Assembly: GCA_039183535.1 (NCBI GenBank)
Contig: JBCDBO010000011.1
Location: 1-64,000, forward strand
Origin: JBCAXA01 sp039183535
Lineage (GTDB): Bacteria > Pseudomonadota > Gammaproteobacteria > Steroidobacterales > Woeseiaceae
Direction: 5' to 3'
Length of the DNA stretch: 64,000 nt
The position numbers and the translations under genes were made by a program. The notes below the pieces were generated by a model that was not told where the DNA came from, ran no database searches, and saw only the letters and a program-made list of their open reading frames with translations. Positions 33,945 through 42,735 of the stretch are shown here, piece after piece; position 1 is the first letter of the stretch, and every line of letters begins with the position of its first letter.

Positions 33945-36505
33945 CTCGAGCGACCGAGCAATCCGGTGAGCATGCGTCGAGCGTTCCTGAGCTCGATGAG
34001 GCCTTACAAGCGTTGTTGGACGGCAATCTTCCGTTCGCGACATTTCGCGACCTGATCGCGAACCGCGCTTATACCGATACGGATGAGGCTGTTGCTCTGC
34101 TCCCATGGTTGGAGCGCTTGCGCGAAGCCAGCAGTTTGCCGGCGCATCTGGTGTCGTTGCTTGAGTCGGATGTCCGCCGTATCTGCAATGAGGATGTACC
34201 GACAGAGGTCGATGTATTCGCTGCCGCGGAGGCGACTGATGGCGACGCCGCCCCAGTCGGGGCTAGCGACGATCCACCGCTGTCTGCTGAGGTCCTCGCG
34301 CTCCGTGAAGCGCACCAGTTGTCGATCGGCGATGTGCTCTGCGAGCGTTATGAAATCGTGAGTCGCGCACACGGCGGAAATATGTCGGCGGTTTATAAAG
34401 GCCACGACGTTCCGACCGGCAATGCCGTCGCTATCAAACTGGTTAGGCCCGAGCTAAGCGGCAGTGGTAGAGCCGTGCGAGCGCTGCAAGACGAATTCGA
34501 GAAAGGACGTCGCTGTCAGCATCCGAACATCGTTCGTTACTACGCCCTGGAACGCCATAACGATGTCTTTTTTATTGTTATGGAATGGCTGGAAGGCGAG
34601 CACCTTGCCGAGCGGATAAATCGCGAACCCGGTGTGGCGCAGAGTTTTGACTGGACATTCAGCATCGTTGAGCGGTTAGCGTCGGCGCTCAATGTTATCC
34701 ATGAGCAGGGCTTCGTCCACGCCGACGTTAAGCCAGGTAATGTCATGCTGCTGACGAATGGCGACATTAAGCTGTTCGATTTTGGCGTTACCCAGGCGTA
34801 CGGCCAACACGCGAAAGAGCGCGTTGCATTTGATGCCAGCGTACTGGCGGCAGCGACACCGGCGTATTCCAGTGCCGGGGTATTGGATGGCGATCCACTG
34901 ACGCCGTCCGACGACGTCTATTCACTGGCGTGCTTAACCTACCGCATGTTGGCCGGCGCGCGACCGTACGGCGAATTAACAGCGAAGATGGCCCGCGAGT
35001 CGCGGGTCGAACCGGCGCGTATTACCGCATTACCAGCTTCAGCGTGGATGACGATCTCGACGGCGCTCGGCCACGACCCGGATGAGCGGCCGCAGTCGGT
35101 GCCCGCGTTTGTCGAAGGCATCCGGGCGCCGTCTCTGGCGGGATCGCGGCAGCGGCGCATGTCTGGATCGACGATGGGCTGGTGGCTGGCAACGGCTCTG
35201 GTGTTGTTGGTGGCGGTTGCTGTGTTGCTCGGTCGGGATCGGCGCGAATCTACCACTGAGCCGCCAGCCGTAGCTAGCGAGTCGCAGACGCAGCGGACCG
35301 GTGCTGGCGCGATCTTAGAGAGTGAGGTGTTGCCAGCGGTCGATCCGGAAGCGGTCGGCGCGCTGGCACCGCCCCCGCCTGAGGCTGCCGCGAGCGATAC
35401 ACCGCAGGACAACGCAGCGCTAGAGCCATTGACTAACGCCGGCGACGAAGTGCCGCGCGACGCCGACTCGGACGCGAATGCTATTGCGAGCGACGACGAC
35501 GCGGTCGTTGCCACGGGTGTTTCAATTGTCAATGACGTTGCGGCCGATGATGACAATGCCGCTGCGATGACGCCCGACGATGACGGTGCCGTAGAGGTGA
35601 CGCCAGAAGACGATGACGGTGCCGTCGAGATTGCGTCTGACGATGCCTTCGAGGTGTTGCCTGATGGGGATATCGTCGCTGGTGCAGCGGTGATTCGGCT
35701 ACCGGTCACTAGCGACCTTGCACCGCTCAAGCTGGTTGAGACTGACGCGATGCTAACGCTAAGCTTCGATACGACAGCGCTTGATTCGACGAGCGTCGGC
35801 GTTTACTTGAATGCGTTGACGCGCGACCAATACAAGCAGACCTTGTCGTTGCTCGACAGTGGGCTGCAGCCAATCGTTGGTGGAACGTTGGCGATTCGCT
35901 TGCAGCCGCGAGCAAGTTGGATCGATGCGCCAACTCGTTTGTACCGCCTACTGATTACACGACCGGATACGGGCGGCGTACTGGCTGTGGTACCGATTGA
36001 AGTTGCTGATCAGAACGGCCCTGTCGAAACGCTAAACGCGGAACCGGCACCGCTCAATGACGACGCGGTCGCCGGCGGGTTGCCTAGCGGTAACGCGCCC
36101 GTCGGCACCGAGACGGTAGTCGCCAAAGTCGCGGCTGCAGAGGTCGTCGTGGGGTTTGCTAGCGCGACCCAGACGGTGTTGGAGGACCAACGGGTGGTTA
36201 CCGTCAGCATCAACAAACGCGGCAATGCGGCGATCGTTGTTCAGGTGGCTATTGACAGTGACAGTGCGATTGCTGGCGAGGACTTTATCGCGCCGGTTGG
36301 CAATACGGTTGAGTTGGCGGCTGATGTATCCAGCGCCGATTTTCGGATCGCGTTGGTCGACGACACGCAATGGGAAGCCGAGGAAGTTTTCCGGGTCCGA
36401 ATTGTTGCGCCGCGCGGTGATGATGCCGTCTTCGAACAGTCACAACTCATCGTCATTCGCGACGACGATCCGAAACCTGTCAATGATGTTGGGGAACAGT
36501 TTTGA
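33941..36505 (+). CDS. Membrane Ser/Thr kinase with acidic extracytoplasmic region and C-terminal Calx-beta domain (kinase 3)
   Basis: An 854-residue protein. Kinase domain about 134-400: AHGGNMSAVYKG loop, Lys166, HADVKPGN with Asp262 (non-RD), DFG at 280-282, then SDDVYSLACLTYRML. One transmembrane segment (411-430) separates it from an Asp/Glu/Ala-rich stretch (about 440-595). A beta-rich domain follows, and a C-terminal Calx-beta domain (about 740-845) with SDSAIAGEDFIAPVG, EAEEVFRVRI and the ending IVIRDDDP. No TPRs and no ECF partner, unlike kinases 1 and 2. Calx-beta domains usually bind Ca2+, so a calcium-sensing role is an inference. Starts within the stop of the FAD oxidase gene (ATGA). 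Confidence 0.88.
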   Translation: MTRATEQSGEHASSVPELDEALQALLDGNLPFATFRDLIANRAYTDTDEAVALLPWLERLREASSLPAHLVSLLESDVRRICNEDVPTEVDVFAAAEATDGDAAPVGASDDPPLSAEVLALREAHQLSIGDVLCERYEIVSRAHGGNMSAVYKGHDVPTGNAVAIKLVRPELSGSGRAVRALQDEFEKGRRCQHPNIVRYYALERHNDVFFIVMEWLEGEHLAERINREPGVAQSFDWTFSIVERLASALNVIHEQGFVHADVKPGNVMLLTNGDIKLFDFGVTQAYGQHAKERVAFDASVLAAATPAYSSAGVLDGDPLTPSDDVYSLACLTYRMLAGARPYGELTAKMARESRVEPARITALPASAWMTISTALGHDPDERPQSVPAFVEGIRAPSLAGSRQRRMSGSTMGWWLATALVLLVAVAVLLGRDRRESTTEPPAVASESQTQRTGAGAILESEVLPAVDPEAVGALAPPPPEAAASDTPQDNAALEPLTNAGDEVPRDADSDANAIASDDDAVVATGVSIVNDVAADDDNAAAMTPDDDGAVEVTPEDDDGAVEIASDDAFEVLPDGDIVAGAAVIRLPVTSDLAPLKLVETDAMLTLSFDTTALDSTSVGVYLNALTRDQYKQTLSLLDSGLQPIVGGTLAIRLQPRASWIDAPTRLYRLLITRPDTGGVLAVVPIEVADQNGPVETLNAEPAPLNDDAVAGGLPSGNAPVGTETVVAKVAAAEVVVGFASATQTVLEDQRVVTVSINKRGNAAIVVQVAIDSDSAIAGEDFIAPVGNTVELAADVSSADFRIALVDDTQWEAEEVFRVRIVAPRGDDAVFEQSQLIVIRDDDPKPVNDVGEQF

Positions 36506-38178
36506 CAAACGATAAAGATCAACGCCGTTATTCGAGCCAAATCGTTGATGGTGTCGAGCAAGCGCCCAGTCGAGCGATGCTGCGGGCGGTCGGTTTCGAC
36601 GATGCAGACTTTGCTCGCTCACAAGTAGGCGTTGCCTCAACATTTAGCATGGTCACGCCGTGCAACATGCATATCAATGAGCTTGCTGATCACGCGGTTG
36701 ATGGCGTCGATACGGCCGGCGGAAAAGGCGTGTTGTTTAACACGATTACGATTTCCGATGGCATTTCGATGGGGACGCCAGGCATGCGTTACTCGTTAGT
36801 CAGTCGCGAAGTTATTGCCGATTCGATAGAGACGGTCGTGGCGGGGCAAGGCTTTGATGGTTTTGTTGCCATCGGTGGTTGCGATAAAAATATGCCGGGT
36901 TGTGCAATGGCGATCGCGCGGCTGAATCGACCGGCCGTGTTTGTTTACGGAGGCACTATTCAACCTGGCCCAGGCCGCACCGATATCGTTTCGGTGTTCG
37001 AGGCGGTCGGTGCGCACGCGGCCGGCACGATGTCCGATGATGAGTTGACAGCGGTTGAGCGCGTCGCAATCCCCGGAGCGGGATCGTGCGGTGGTATGTA
37101 CACGGCCAATACGATGGCATCGGCCATTGAGGCCTTGGGTCTAAGCTTGCCGGATAGCTCAGCGCAAGAGGCGGTATCGCAAGCGAAACGCGACGATTGT
37201 CGCCGGGCAGGCGAGGCCTGCGTCGAGTTAATTAAGCACGGGATTACGCCAAGCGATATTCTGAGCCGCGAGGCATTTGAGAACGCCATTGCTGTTGTCA
37301 TCGCGCTGGGTGGCTCAACCAATGCGGTTTTGCACTTACTGGCGATCGCGCACAGTGCTCATGTCGAACTTAGCCTTGACGACTTCACCCGTATAGGGAA
37401 AAGAACACCGGTGCTCGCCGATTTGCGCCCGTCCGGGCGCTTTTTGATGTCGGAATTGATCGACATCGGCGGGATTCAGCCGCTCATGAAGCAAATGTTG
37501 AGCGACGGGTTGTTGCATGGCGACACACTGACCGTCACCGGGCAAACGCTGGCGGAAAACTTGGCCAGTGTCGAGCCGTACAGTGCGACGCAGGAGATCG
37601 TCCGTACGATAGCCGCGCCTATAAAAGCGGAGTCACACCTCGTGGTGCTTTACGGCAACCTGGCCCCGGAAGGTGCAGTTGCGAAAATTTCAGGGAAAGA
37701 GGGAACCCGATTCACGGGTACCGCACGCGTATTTAATGCCGAGGAAGAAGCGTTGGCGGCGATACTGGATGGGCGAATCGTGGCAGGCGACGTTGTTGTT
37801 ATTCGCTACGAGGGGCCGCGCGGGGGACCGGGGATGCGGGAAATGCTGAGCCCGACCGGGGCGATTATGGGTAAGGGTCTTGGCAACGACGTGGCATTGA
37901 TTACCGATGGCCGTTTCTCCGGTGGGAGTCACGGTTTTGTTGTCGGTCATGTCGCGCCTGAGGCGGCGGTCGGCGGTCCGCTCGGACTTGTCGCCGATGG
38001 CGATACGATAACGATCGATGCTGAACGGCGGGAGATCACGCTGGCCGTCGATGCTGCGGAGCTCGATCAGCGCAGAACGAACTGGCAGCCCGAGAAGACA
38101 CCGCCGACTCGAGGCGTGTTGGCAAAGTACGCGGGGCGGGTCAGTTCGGCATCGCAAGGCGCCGTTACGGATTTTTAA
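36502..38178 (+). CDS. ilvD: Dihydroxy-acid dehydratase
   Basis: A 558-residue Fe-S dehydratase of branched-chain amino-acid synthesis, converting dihydroxy-isovalerate or -methylvalerate to the 2-keto acid. Cluster ligands lie in GGCDKNMPGC and GSCGGMYTANTM; TPCNMHINELADHA, LFNTITISDGISMGT and the C-terminal GRFSGGSHGFVVGHVAPEA are all present. The start is TTG at 36502, overlapping the kinase stop, with GGGGAAC just upstream; no ATG precedes the conserved MLRAVGFDDADF. Confidence 0.96.
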   Translation: MTNDKDQRRYSSQIVDGVEQAPSRAMLRAVGFDDADFARSQVGVASTFSMVTPCNMHINELADHAVDGVDTAGGKGVLFNTITISDGISMGTPGMRYSLVSREVIADSIETVVAGQGFDGFVAIGGCDKNMPGCAMAIARLNRPAVFVYGGTIQPGPGRTDIVSVFEAVGAHAAGTMSDDELTAVERVAIPGAGSCGGMYTANTMASAIEALGLSLPDSSAQEAVSQAKRDDCRRAGEACVELIKHGITPSDILSREAFENAIAVVIALGGSTNAVLHLLAIAHSAHVELSLDDFTRIGKRTPVLADLRPSGRFLMSELIDIGGIQPLMKQMLSDGLLHGDTLTVTGQTLAENLASVEPYSATQEIVRTIAAPIKAESHLVVLYGNLAPEGAVAKISGKEGTRFTGTARVFNAEEEALAAILDGRIVAGDVVVIRYEGPRGGPGMREMLSPTGAIMGKGLGNDVALITDGRFSGGSHGFVVGHVAPEAAVGGPLGLVADGDTITIDAERREITLAVDAAELDQRRTNWQPEKTPPTRGVLAKYAGRVSSASQGAVTDF

Positions 38179-38189
38179 TCCCTTCTGAC

Positions 38190-38217
38190 TTGACGGTATC
38201 GCTAACGGTGCTATCGT
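38190..38217 (+). promoter_or_regulatory. Predicted sigma-70 promoter for lysAC
   Basis: TTGACG (38190-38195), 16-bp spacer, TATCGT (38212-38217). Predicted transcription start near 38224, directly before the terminator hairpin at 38232. Confidence 0.5.
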
Positions 38218-38231
38218 CAACCGCTCGCTCG

Positions 38232-38258
38232 AACCCGCCCCTTGGCGGGTTTTTTTTG
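38232..38258 (+). terminator. Intrinsic terminator between ilvD and lysAC, possibly an attenuator
   Basis: AACCCGCC (38232-38239) pairs with GGCGGGTT (38244-38251), four-base loop, followed by a run of T. It ends ilvD transcripts. Because it lies between the predicted lysAC promoter and the lysAC start (22 bp further on), it may also control lysAC. Confidence 0.85.
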
Positions 38259-38280
38259 CTGACCGTTGCGGATCACCGGT

Positions 38281-40923
38281 ATGTTGGATGAAGCACCTTT
38301 TCGCTCGCCCATCGATTTAGGCATCGATGCAGACGTTGCTGCGTCAAAGCGACTTGTACTCAAGTTTGGTGGCACAAGCGTCGCGACGCTTGAGCGCTGG
38401 CAACGCATCCGCCAGATCTTGCAATCGCGGCTGGCAGACGATTGGCGACCTCTGGTCGTCCATTCGGCGCTCGGTGGCGTCTCAAATTCTCTGCAGGCAT
38501 TGGTTCGTGCGACTGAACGCGGTGCCGGTGCAAACGAACTTGACGCTGTTATTGTGCAACATCGCGATCTTGCGTCGGCGATGCAACTTGATGCCGATGC
38601 GTTGCTCGGCGACTATTTTGACGAGTTATCACAGCTCAGTGCAGGGACGCGATTGGTTCGCGAGGTTAGCCCACGTGTTCATGCGCGTATTCTTGGGCTC
38701 GGTGAGCTAATGGCAACCCGCATGTCAGCGGCGTGGCTGGCGGCTCATGGCGTACCAACCGAGTGGCGAGATCCGCGTGACTGGTTAACGGCAGAGCGAC
38801 GGCCCAGTGCGTCCGAGCGCCAGCTATACCTGAGTGCAACGTGTGCTGCGACGTTCGATCCAAGGCTAGCAGCTGCGCTTGACGAGACCGACGGCGTCTT
38901 ATTGTTGCCAGGGTTTTTGGCGGCGAATGCCGATCGAGAGACGGTCCTTTTAGGTCGGGGTGGTTCCGATACGAGCGCGGCGTATTTTGCCGTCAAAGTG
39001 GCGGCGGCCCGCGTCGAGATGTTCTCCGACGTTCCCGGCGTTTTTAGTGCGGATCCACGTTTTGTGCAAGGTGCACGACTGTTGCAGCAACTGCACTACG
39101 ATGAGGCCCAGGAAATAGCGTCGACCGGTAGTACCGTTCTGCACCCAAGGGCAGTCCCGCCGCTGCGTCGAGCAGGTATTCCGTTGTATTTGCGCTCCAT
39201 CGACCAGCCAGATGTCGACGGTACCGTCATTTCGCCAGCTGTCGACGATGATACGCCGGTGGTCAAAGCCGTTTCGGTACAGTCCGGTATTACTTTGGTG
39301 TCACTCGAAGGCATTGCGATGTGGCAGGAGTCGGGTTTCTTGGCGCGGGCCTTCCAGGTGTTTGCCGACGCCGGTATCTCGATCGATTTTGTCTCAACGT
39401 CGGAGAGCAGTGTCACGCTGTCGATCGATCCACGTGGCGGGGAATTAGCCGAGGGTGTTATCGACGATGTGGTCGAGTCCCTGCGTACGCTTTGTCGAGT
39501 GCGACTCCTCAAAGATTGTGCGGCGGTGAGTCTGGTTGGGCGCCGTATTCGGGCGACCTTGCATCAGATTGGTTCGGCCATGGAAGTATTCGAGGAGGAG
39601 CGGGTCTATCTCGTTAGCCAAGCGGCGAACGATTTGAACTTCAGTTTTGTCACTGACGAAGATAACGCGTATCGCTTGGTATCGCGGCTGCACAACTTGT
39701 TGTTTCCAGCGTCGCTTCGTGGCGCAAGCTTTGGCCCGTCGTGGTCCACCTTGCAACGGCAGGTTTCGCTACCAGAGGTCTCCGAGCCACGCTGGTGGGA
39801 ATCGCATGCGCCGGCGCTTTTGCAGCTAATGGATGATCGCCAAGCGGCGTATGTCTACAGTCTCGATGAGGTGCGGATGGCGGCGGAGCGGCTGCAGTCG
39901 ATGCAGCATGTAGCCGCTGTTTTCTTCGCGATGAAGTCCAATTCACATCCCGACATTTTGCGAACCTTGGTCGACTGCGGAATCAACCTTGAGTGCGTAT
40001 CACCCGGTGAGCTGCACCGCGTTTTTGATTTGTTCCCAGATCTCGATCCTAAGCGGGTTTTGTTTACGCCAAACTTCGCTCCGCGTAATGAATACGCGCT
40101 AGGTATCGAACGGGGCGTTAATTTGACGCTCGACAATCTCTTTCCGTTACGGCAGTGGCCCGATTTGTTCGCCGGGCAAGACTTGTTCGTTCGCCTTGAC
40201 CCCGGTCAAGGACGCGGTCACCACGAGCACGTCAAAACAGCCGGTAGTCATGCAAAGTTCGGTATCCCGTTGTTTGAGTTAGATGAGTTGGCTGCATTGG
40301 TTGCGTCTGCCGGCGCTCGCATTGTCGGTATCCACGCGCACAGCGGTAGCGGGATTCTTGATCATGATAACTGGGAACAGGTAGCCGCGACGCTCGCTGC
40401 CGCGGCGGAGCGATTCCCCGACGTGCGGGTTCTCGATCTTGGTGGTGGCCTCGGAGTGCCCGAGCGAAGCGGAGATCAGGAACTCGACATCCGCCGGCTG
40501 GATGAGAGTTTGGCCGAGTGGCGTGACCGCGCACCGCAGTATGAGTTGTGGTTGGAGCCCGGCCGCTATCTTGTCGCCGCGGCCGGCGTGTTGATGGCGC
40601 GGGTTACGCAGACCAAAGGCAAGGGTCGGATGAAGTATGTCGGGATTGCGACCGGTATGAACAGTCTTATTCGACCTGCTTTGTATGGCGCCTATCACGA
40701 GATCGCGAATCTGTCGCGTCTTGATGATCCAGCGAACGACCTGGTGACGGTTGTTGGTCCTATTTGCGAGTCCGCTGACAAACTGGGCACCGACCGACTG
40801 CTGCCCGTGAGCGAGGAGGGCGATGTGATCCTAATCGCCAATGCGGGTGCGTACGGTGCTGTTATGGCGTCCGATTACAATCTGCGCGATCGCGTCGAGG
40901 AGCTGACTCTAACGATCAAGTGA
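38281..40923 (+). CDS. Bifunctional aspartate kinase / diaminopimelate decarboxylase
   Basis: An 880-residue fusion of the first and last steps of lysine synthesis. The aspartate kinase part (1 to about 490) has KFGGTS at 28-33, LLGRGGSDTSAAYFA and ACT regulatory domains (SGITLVSLEGIAMWQESGFL, FSFVTDEDNAY). The decarboxylase part (about 505-880) has the PLP lysine in FFAMKSNSHPD (about residue 551), VRLDPGQGRGHHEHV, VGIHAHSGSG, DLGGGLGVPE and VGPICESADKLG. This fusion is known from Xanthomonadales, often annotated lysAC. ATG 38281 is preferred to an upstream TTG, though no clear SD precedes it. The 3' end overlaps hisE (convergent) by 15 bp. Confidence 0.95.
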   Translation: MLDEAPFRSPIDLGIDADVAASKRLVLKFGGTSVATLERWQRIRQILQSRLADDWRPLVVHSALGGVSNSLQALVRATERGAGANELDAVIVQHRDLASAMQLDADALLGDYFDELSQLSAGTRLVREVSPRVHARILGLGELMATRMSAAWLAAHGVPTEWRDPRDWLTAERRPSASERQLYLSATCAATFDPRLAAALDETDGVLLLPGFLAANADRETVLLGRGGSDTSAAYFAVKVAAARVEMFSDVPGVFSADPRFVQGARLLQQLHYDEAQEIASTGSTVLHPRAVPPLRRAGIPLYLRSIDQPDVDGTVISPAVDDDTPVVKAVSVQSGITLVSLEGIAMWQESGFLARAFQVFADAGISIDFVSTSESSVTLSIDPRGGELAEGVIDDVVESLRTLCRVRLLKDCAAVSLVGRRIRATLHQIGSAMEVFEEERVYLVSQAANDLNFSFVTDEDNAYRLVSRLHNLLFPASLRGASFGPSWSTLQRQVSLPEVSEPRWWESHAPALLQLMDDRQAAYVYSLDEVRMAAERLQSMQHVAAVFFAMKSNSHPDILRTLVDCGINLECVSPGELHRVFDLFPDLDPKRVLFTPNFAPRNEYALGIERGVNLTLDNLFPLRQWPDLFAGQDLFVRLDPGQGRGHHEHVKTAGSHAKFGIPLFELDELAALVASAGARIVGIHAHSGSGILDHDNWEQVAATLAAAAERFPDVRVLDLGGGLGVPERSGDQELDIRRLDESLAEWRDRAPQYELWLEPGRYLVAAAGVLMARVTQTKGKGRMKYVGIATGMNSLIRPALYGAYHEIANLSRLDDPANDLVTVVGPICESADKLGTDRLLPVSEEGDVILIANAGAYGAVMASDYNLRDRVEELTLTIK

Positions 40924-41226
40924 TGGCTGCCGCGCGGCGTGCCGCTCGCGCAGCAGAGCGGCAATATCGGTTAACCGAATGCCTCTATCCGCCATCAAGA
41001 CCAATAAATGAAAAATGAGGTCGGCGATTTCGTTGCGTAGGAATTCATCGCCGCTATCGGTAACGCTGGCGAGGGCAACCTCCAGCGCTTCCTCGCCCAC
41101 TTTTTGCGCAATGCGCGCGGTACCTTCGGCCACCAGTTTGGCGGTGTAACTGTAACCGTCGGCCGCTGCGATTCGCTGCTGCACAACGCGTTCTAGTTCG
41201 TACAGAAATGGATCCTCAGTGTCCAT
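40909..41226 (-). CDS. hisE: Phosphoribosyl-ATP pyrophosphatase
   Basis: A 105-residue MazG-like hydrolase for the second histidine step: LYELERVVQQRI, SYTAKLVAEGTARIAQKVGE with EEALEVALA and DEFLRNEIADLIFHLLVLM. The HisI cyclohydrolase domain that is fused to HisE in E. coli is absent, so hisI must lie elsewhere. GAGG is nine bases before ATG 41226, favouring it over ATG 41232. Last gene of the his operon. Confidence 0.94.
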   Translation of the reverse strand: MDTEDPFLYELERVVQQRIAAADGYSYTAKLVAEGTARIAQKVGEEALEVALASVTDSGDEFLRNEIADLIFHLLVLMADRGIRLTDIAALLRERHAARQPSLDR

Positions 41227-42013
41227 GGGCATTGTCCTCGTTTGGTGGACGCACGGTGATACCGGCCTTACGTAGAAACCGCTTCAAGTCGGGAATCGTA
41301 ATTTCGCCGCTGTGAAAAACGCTCGCTGCCAGAGCACCACTGACATTCGCACGTTCGAAAACACGCGCGAAGTGGCGTGGTTCGCCGGCGCCCCCGCTGG
41401 CGATTAGCGGTAAATTTATTGCCGCACGAACTTCGGCCAACTGCTCGCAGTCGTAACCGTTGCGCACGCCGTCTTGATTCATGCAATTCAAAACGATCTC
41501 GCCCGCGCCCCGCTCGGCAACTTCGCGAGCCCAGTCAACGACATCACGCCCGGCCGCGCTCGTTTTGCCAGGGTCGCCCGTATTACGGAAAGCACGCAAG
41601 GAGCCGTCGGCGCCGCGTTGCGAGTCAATACCGACGACGATGCATTGTGAGCCGAACCGCTTGGCAAGCTCATCGACCAACGCTGGGCGTTCCAAGGCCG
41701 GCGAGTTCACCGAGATCTTGTCGGCGCCCCGATTCAAGACCGCTTCGGCATCGGCGATCGAACGAATGCCGCCGGCAACACAGAATGGAATGTTTAGCTC
41801 GGCGGCAATCCGATCAATCCATTCGCGAGCGACGGGCCGTCCCTCTGGGCTGGCCGTGATGTCGTAAAACACCAGCTCATCGGCGCCGTCGGCGCGATAG
41901 CGCCGCGCAAGCTCGACAATGTCACCGACGACGCGGTGGTTACGAAACTGGACGCCTTTGACAACCTGGCCATCGCGAACGTCAAGACAGGGAATTATGC
42001 GGCGGGTAAGTAT
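41216..42013 (-). CDS. hisF: Imidazole glycerol phosphate synthase subunit HisF (AUA start)
   Basis: The cyclase subunit that with HisH makes imidazole glycerol phosphate and AICAR. The full N-terminus is encoded: RRIIPCLDVRDGQVVKGVQF lies in frame upstream of VFYDITASPEGRP, and the catalytic aspartates are present. No ATG, GTG or TTG occurs in frame before a GTG that would remove 47 conserved residues, including CLDV. An ATA codon (42013-42011) sits exactly where family members have Met (MLAKRIIPCLDV versus ILTRRIIPCLDV). AGGAG lies eight bases before it. I therefore start at AUA, giving 265 aa; a recent ATG-to-ATA mutation or base error is the alternative. Overlaps hisA by 19 bp. Confidence 0.93.
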   Translation of the reverse strand: MLTRRIIPCLDVRDGQVVKGVQFRNHRVVGDIVELARRYRADGADELVFYDITASPEGRPVAREWIDRIAAELNIPFCVAGGIRSIADAEAVLNRGADKISVNSPALERPALVDELAKRFGSQCIVVGIDSQRGADGSLRAFRNTGDPGKTSAAGRDVVDWAREVAERGAGEIVLNCMNQDGVRNGYDCEQLAEVRAAINLPLIASGGAGEPRHFARVFERANVSGALAASVFHSGEITIPDLKRFLRKAGITVRPPNEDNAHGH

Positions 42014-42735
42014 GGCGTCAACTCCTGCGGTGTCAGGTGACCGTCGAGCAAGGCCTTGCCGACGATGGCGGCATGGGCACCCGTCGTCGCGAGCGTTGCC
42101 AGATCGTCGGCGTTGCGAACACCGCCAGACGCTTGCAGTGCAATCGATGGGTGTGTGCGAGCGATTTGTCGATACAGTTCAACATTCGGTCCGGTCATCG
42201 CACCATCGCGGCTGACGTCGGTACAGAGCACATGACGCAGACCGACCGTGCTGTACGACGCGATGACATCGCCGAGGCGACGGTTGGTTTGCTGAGTCCA
42301 GCCATGGGTTGTGACAAGCGGTACACCGTGTTCGTCAAGATTTATGTCGAGCGCTAAGACGATACGTTCCGGACCGAACTCGATGAGCCAATCGGCCACG
42401 ACCGAGGCGTGGGTTATTGCAATACTGCCAACAACAACGCGGGTCACACCGGCCTCGAATAGACGTAGCGCATCCTGCTGTGAGCGAATTCCACCGCCGA
42501 CCTGAACATCCATGTCGGTCGCATCGATTATGTTGCGGACCATCGCCGTGTTGGTTGGTGCGCCGTTGGCGGCTCCGTCGAGGTCGACGACATGCAGCAT
42601 CGTCGCGCCAAATTCAGCGTAGCGTTTGGCGATAGTGACGCCGTCGCCGCTGTAGTCGGTTACCGCATCGAATTTGCCCTGGAATAAACGCACGACACGG
42701 CCTGCTTTCACATCAATAGCGGGAATTAATTGCAT
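41995..42735 (-). CDS. hisA: Phosphoribosylformimino-5-aminoimidazole carboxamide ribotide isomerase
   Basis: A 246-residue TIM barrel: LIPAIDVKAGRVVRLFQG, LHVVDLDGA, VGGGIRS, VVVGSIAI, CTDVSRDGAMTGPN and ASGGVRNADDL. Fourth step of histidine synthesis, in operon order H-A-F. The start overlaps hisH by 10 bp. Confidence 0.98.
   Translation of the reverse strand: MQLIPAIDVKAGRVVRLFQGKFDAVTDYSGDGVTIAKRYAEFGATMLHVVDLDGAANGAPTNTAMVRNIIDATDMDVQVGGGIRSQQDALRLFEAGVTRVVVGSIAITHASVVADWLIEFGPERIVLALDINLDEHGVPLVTTHGWTQQTNRRLGDVIASYSTVGLRHVLCTDVSRDGAMTGPNVELYRQIARTHPSIALQASGGVRNADDLATLATTGAHAAIVGKALLDGHLTPQELTPYLPAA

Noticed and set aside
34939..35730. 263-codon Ser/Thr-rich minus-strand frame within kinase 3
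   Set aside because: Arises opposite the Asp/Ala-rich tract of the kinase; no ribosome site or domain.
41216..41872. hisF beginning at the GTG at 41872
   Set aside because: Removes the conserved RRIIPCLDV N-terminus, which is intact upstream in the same frame.
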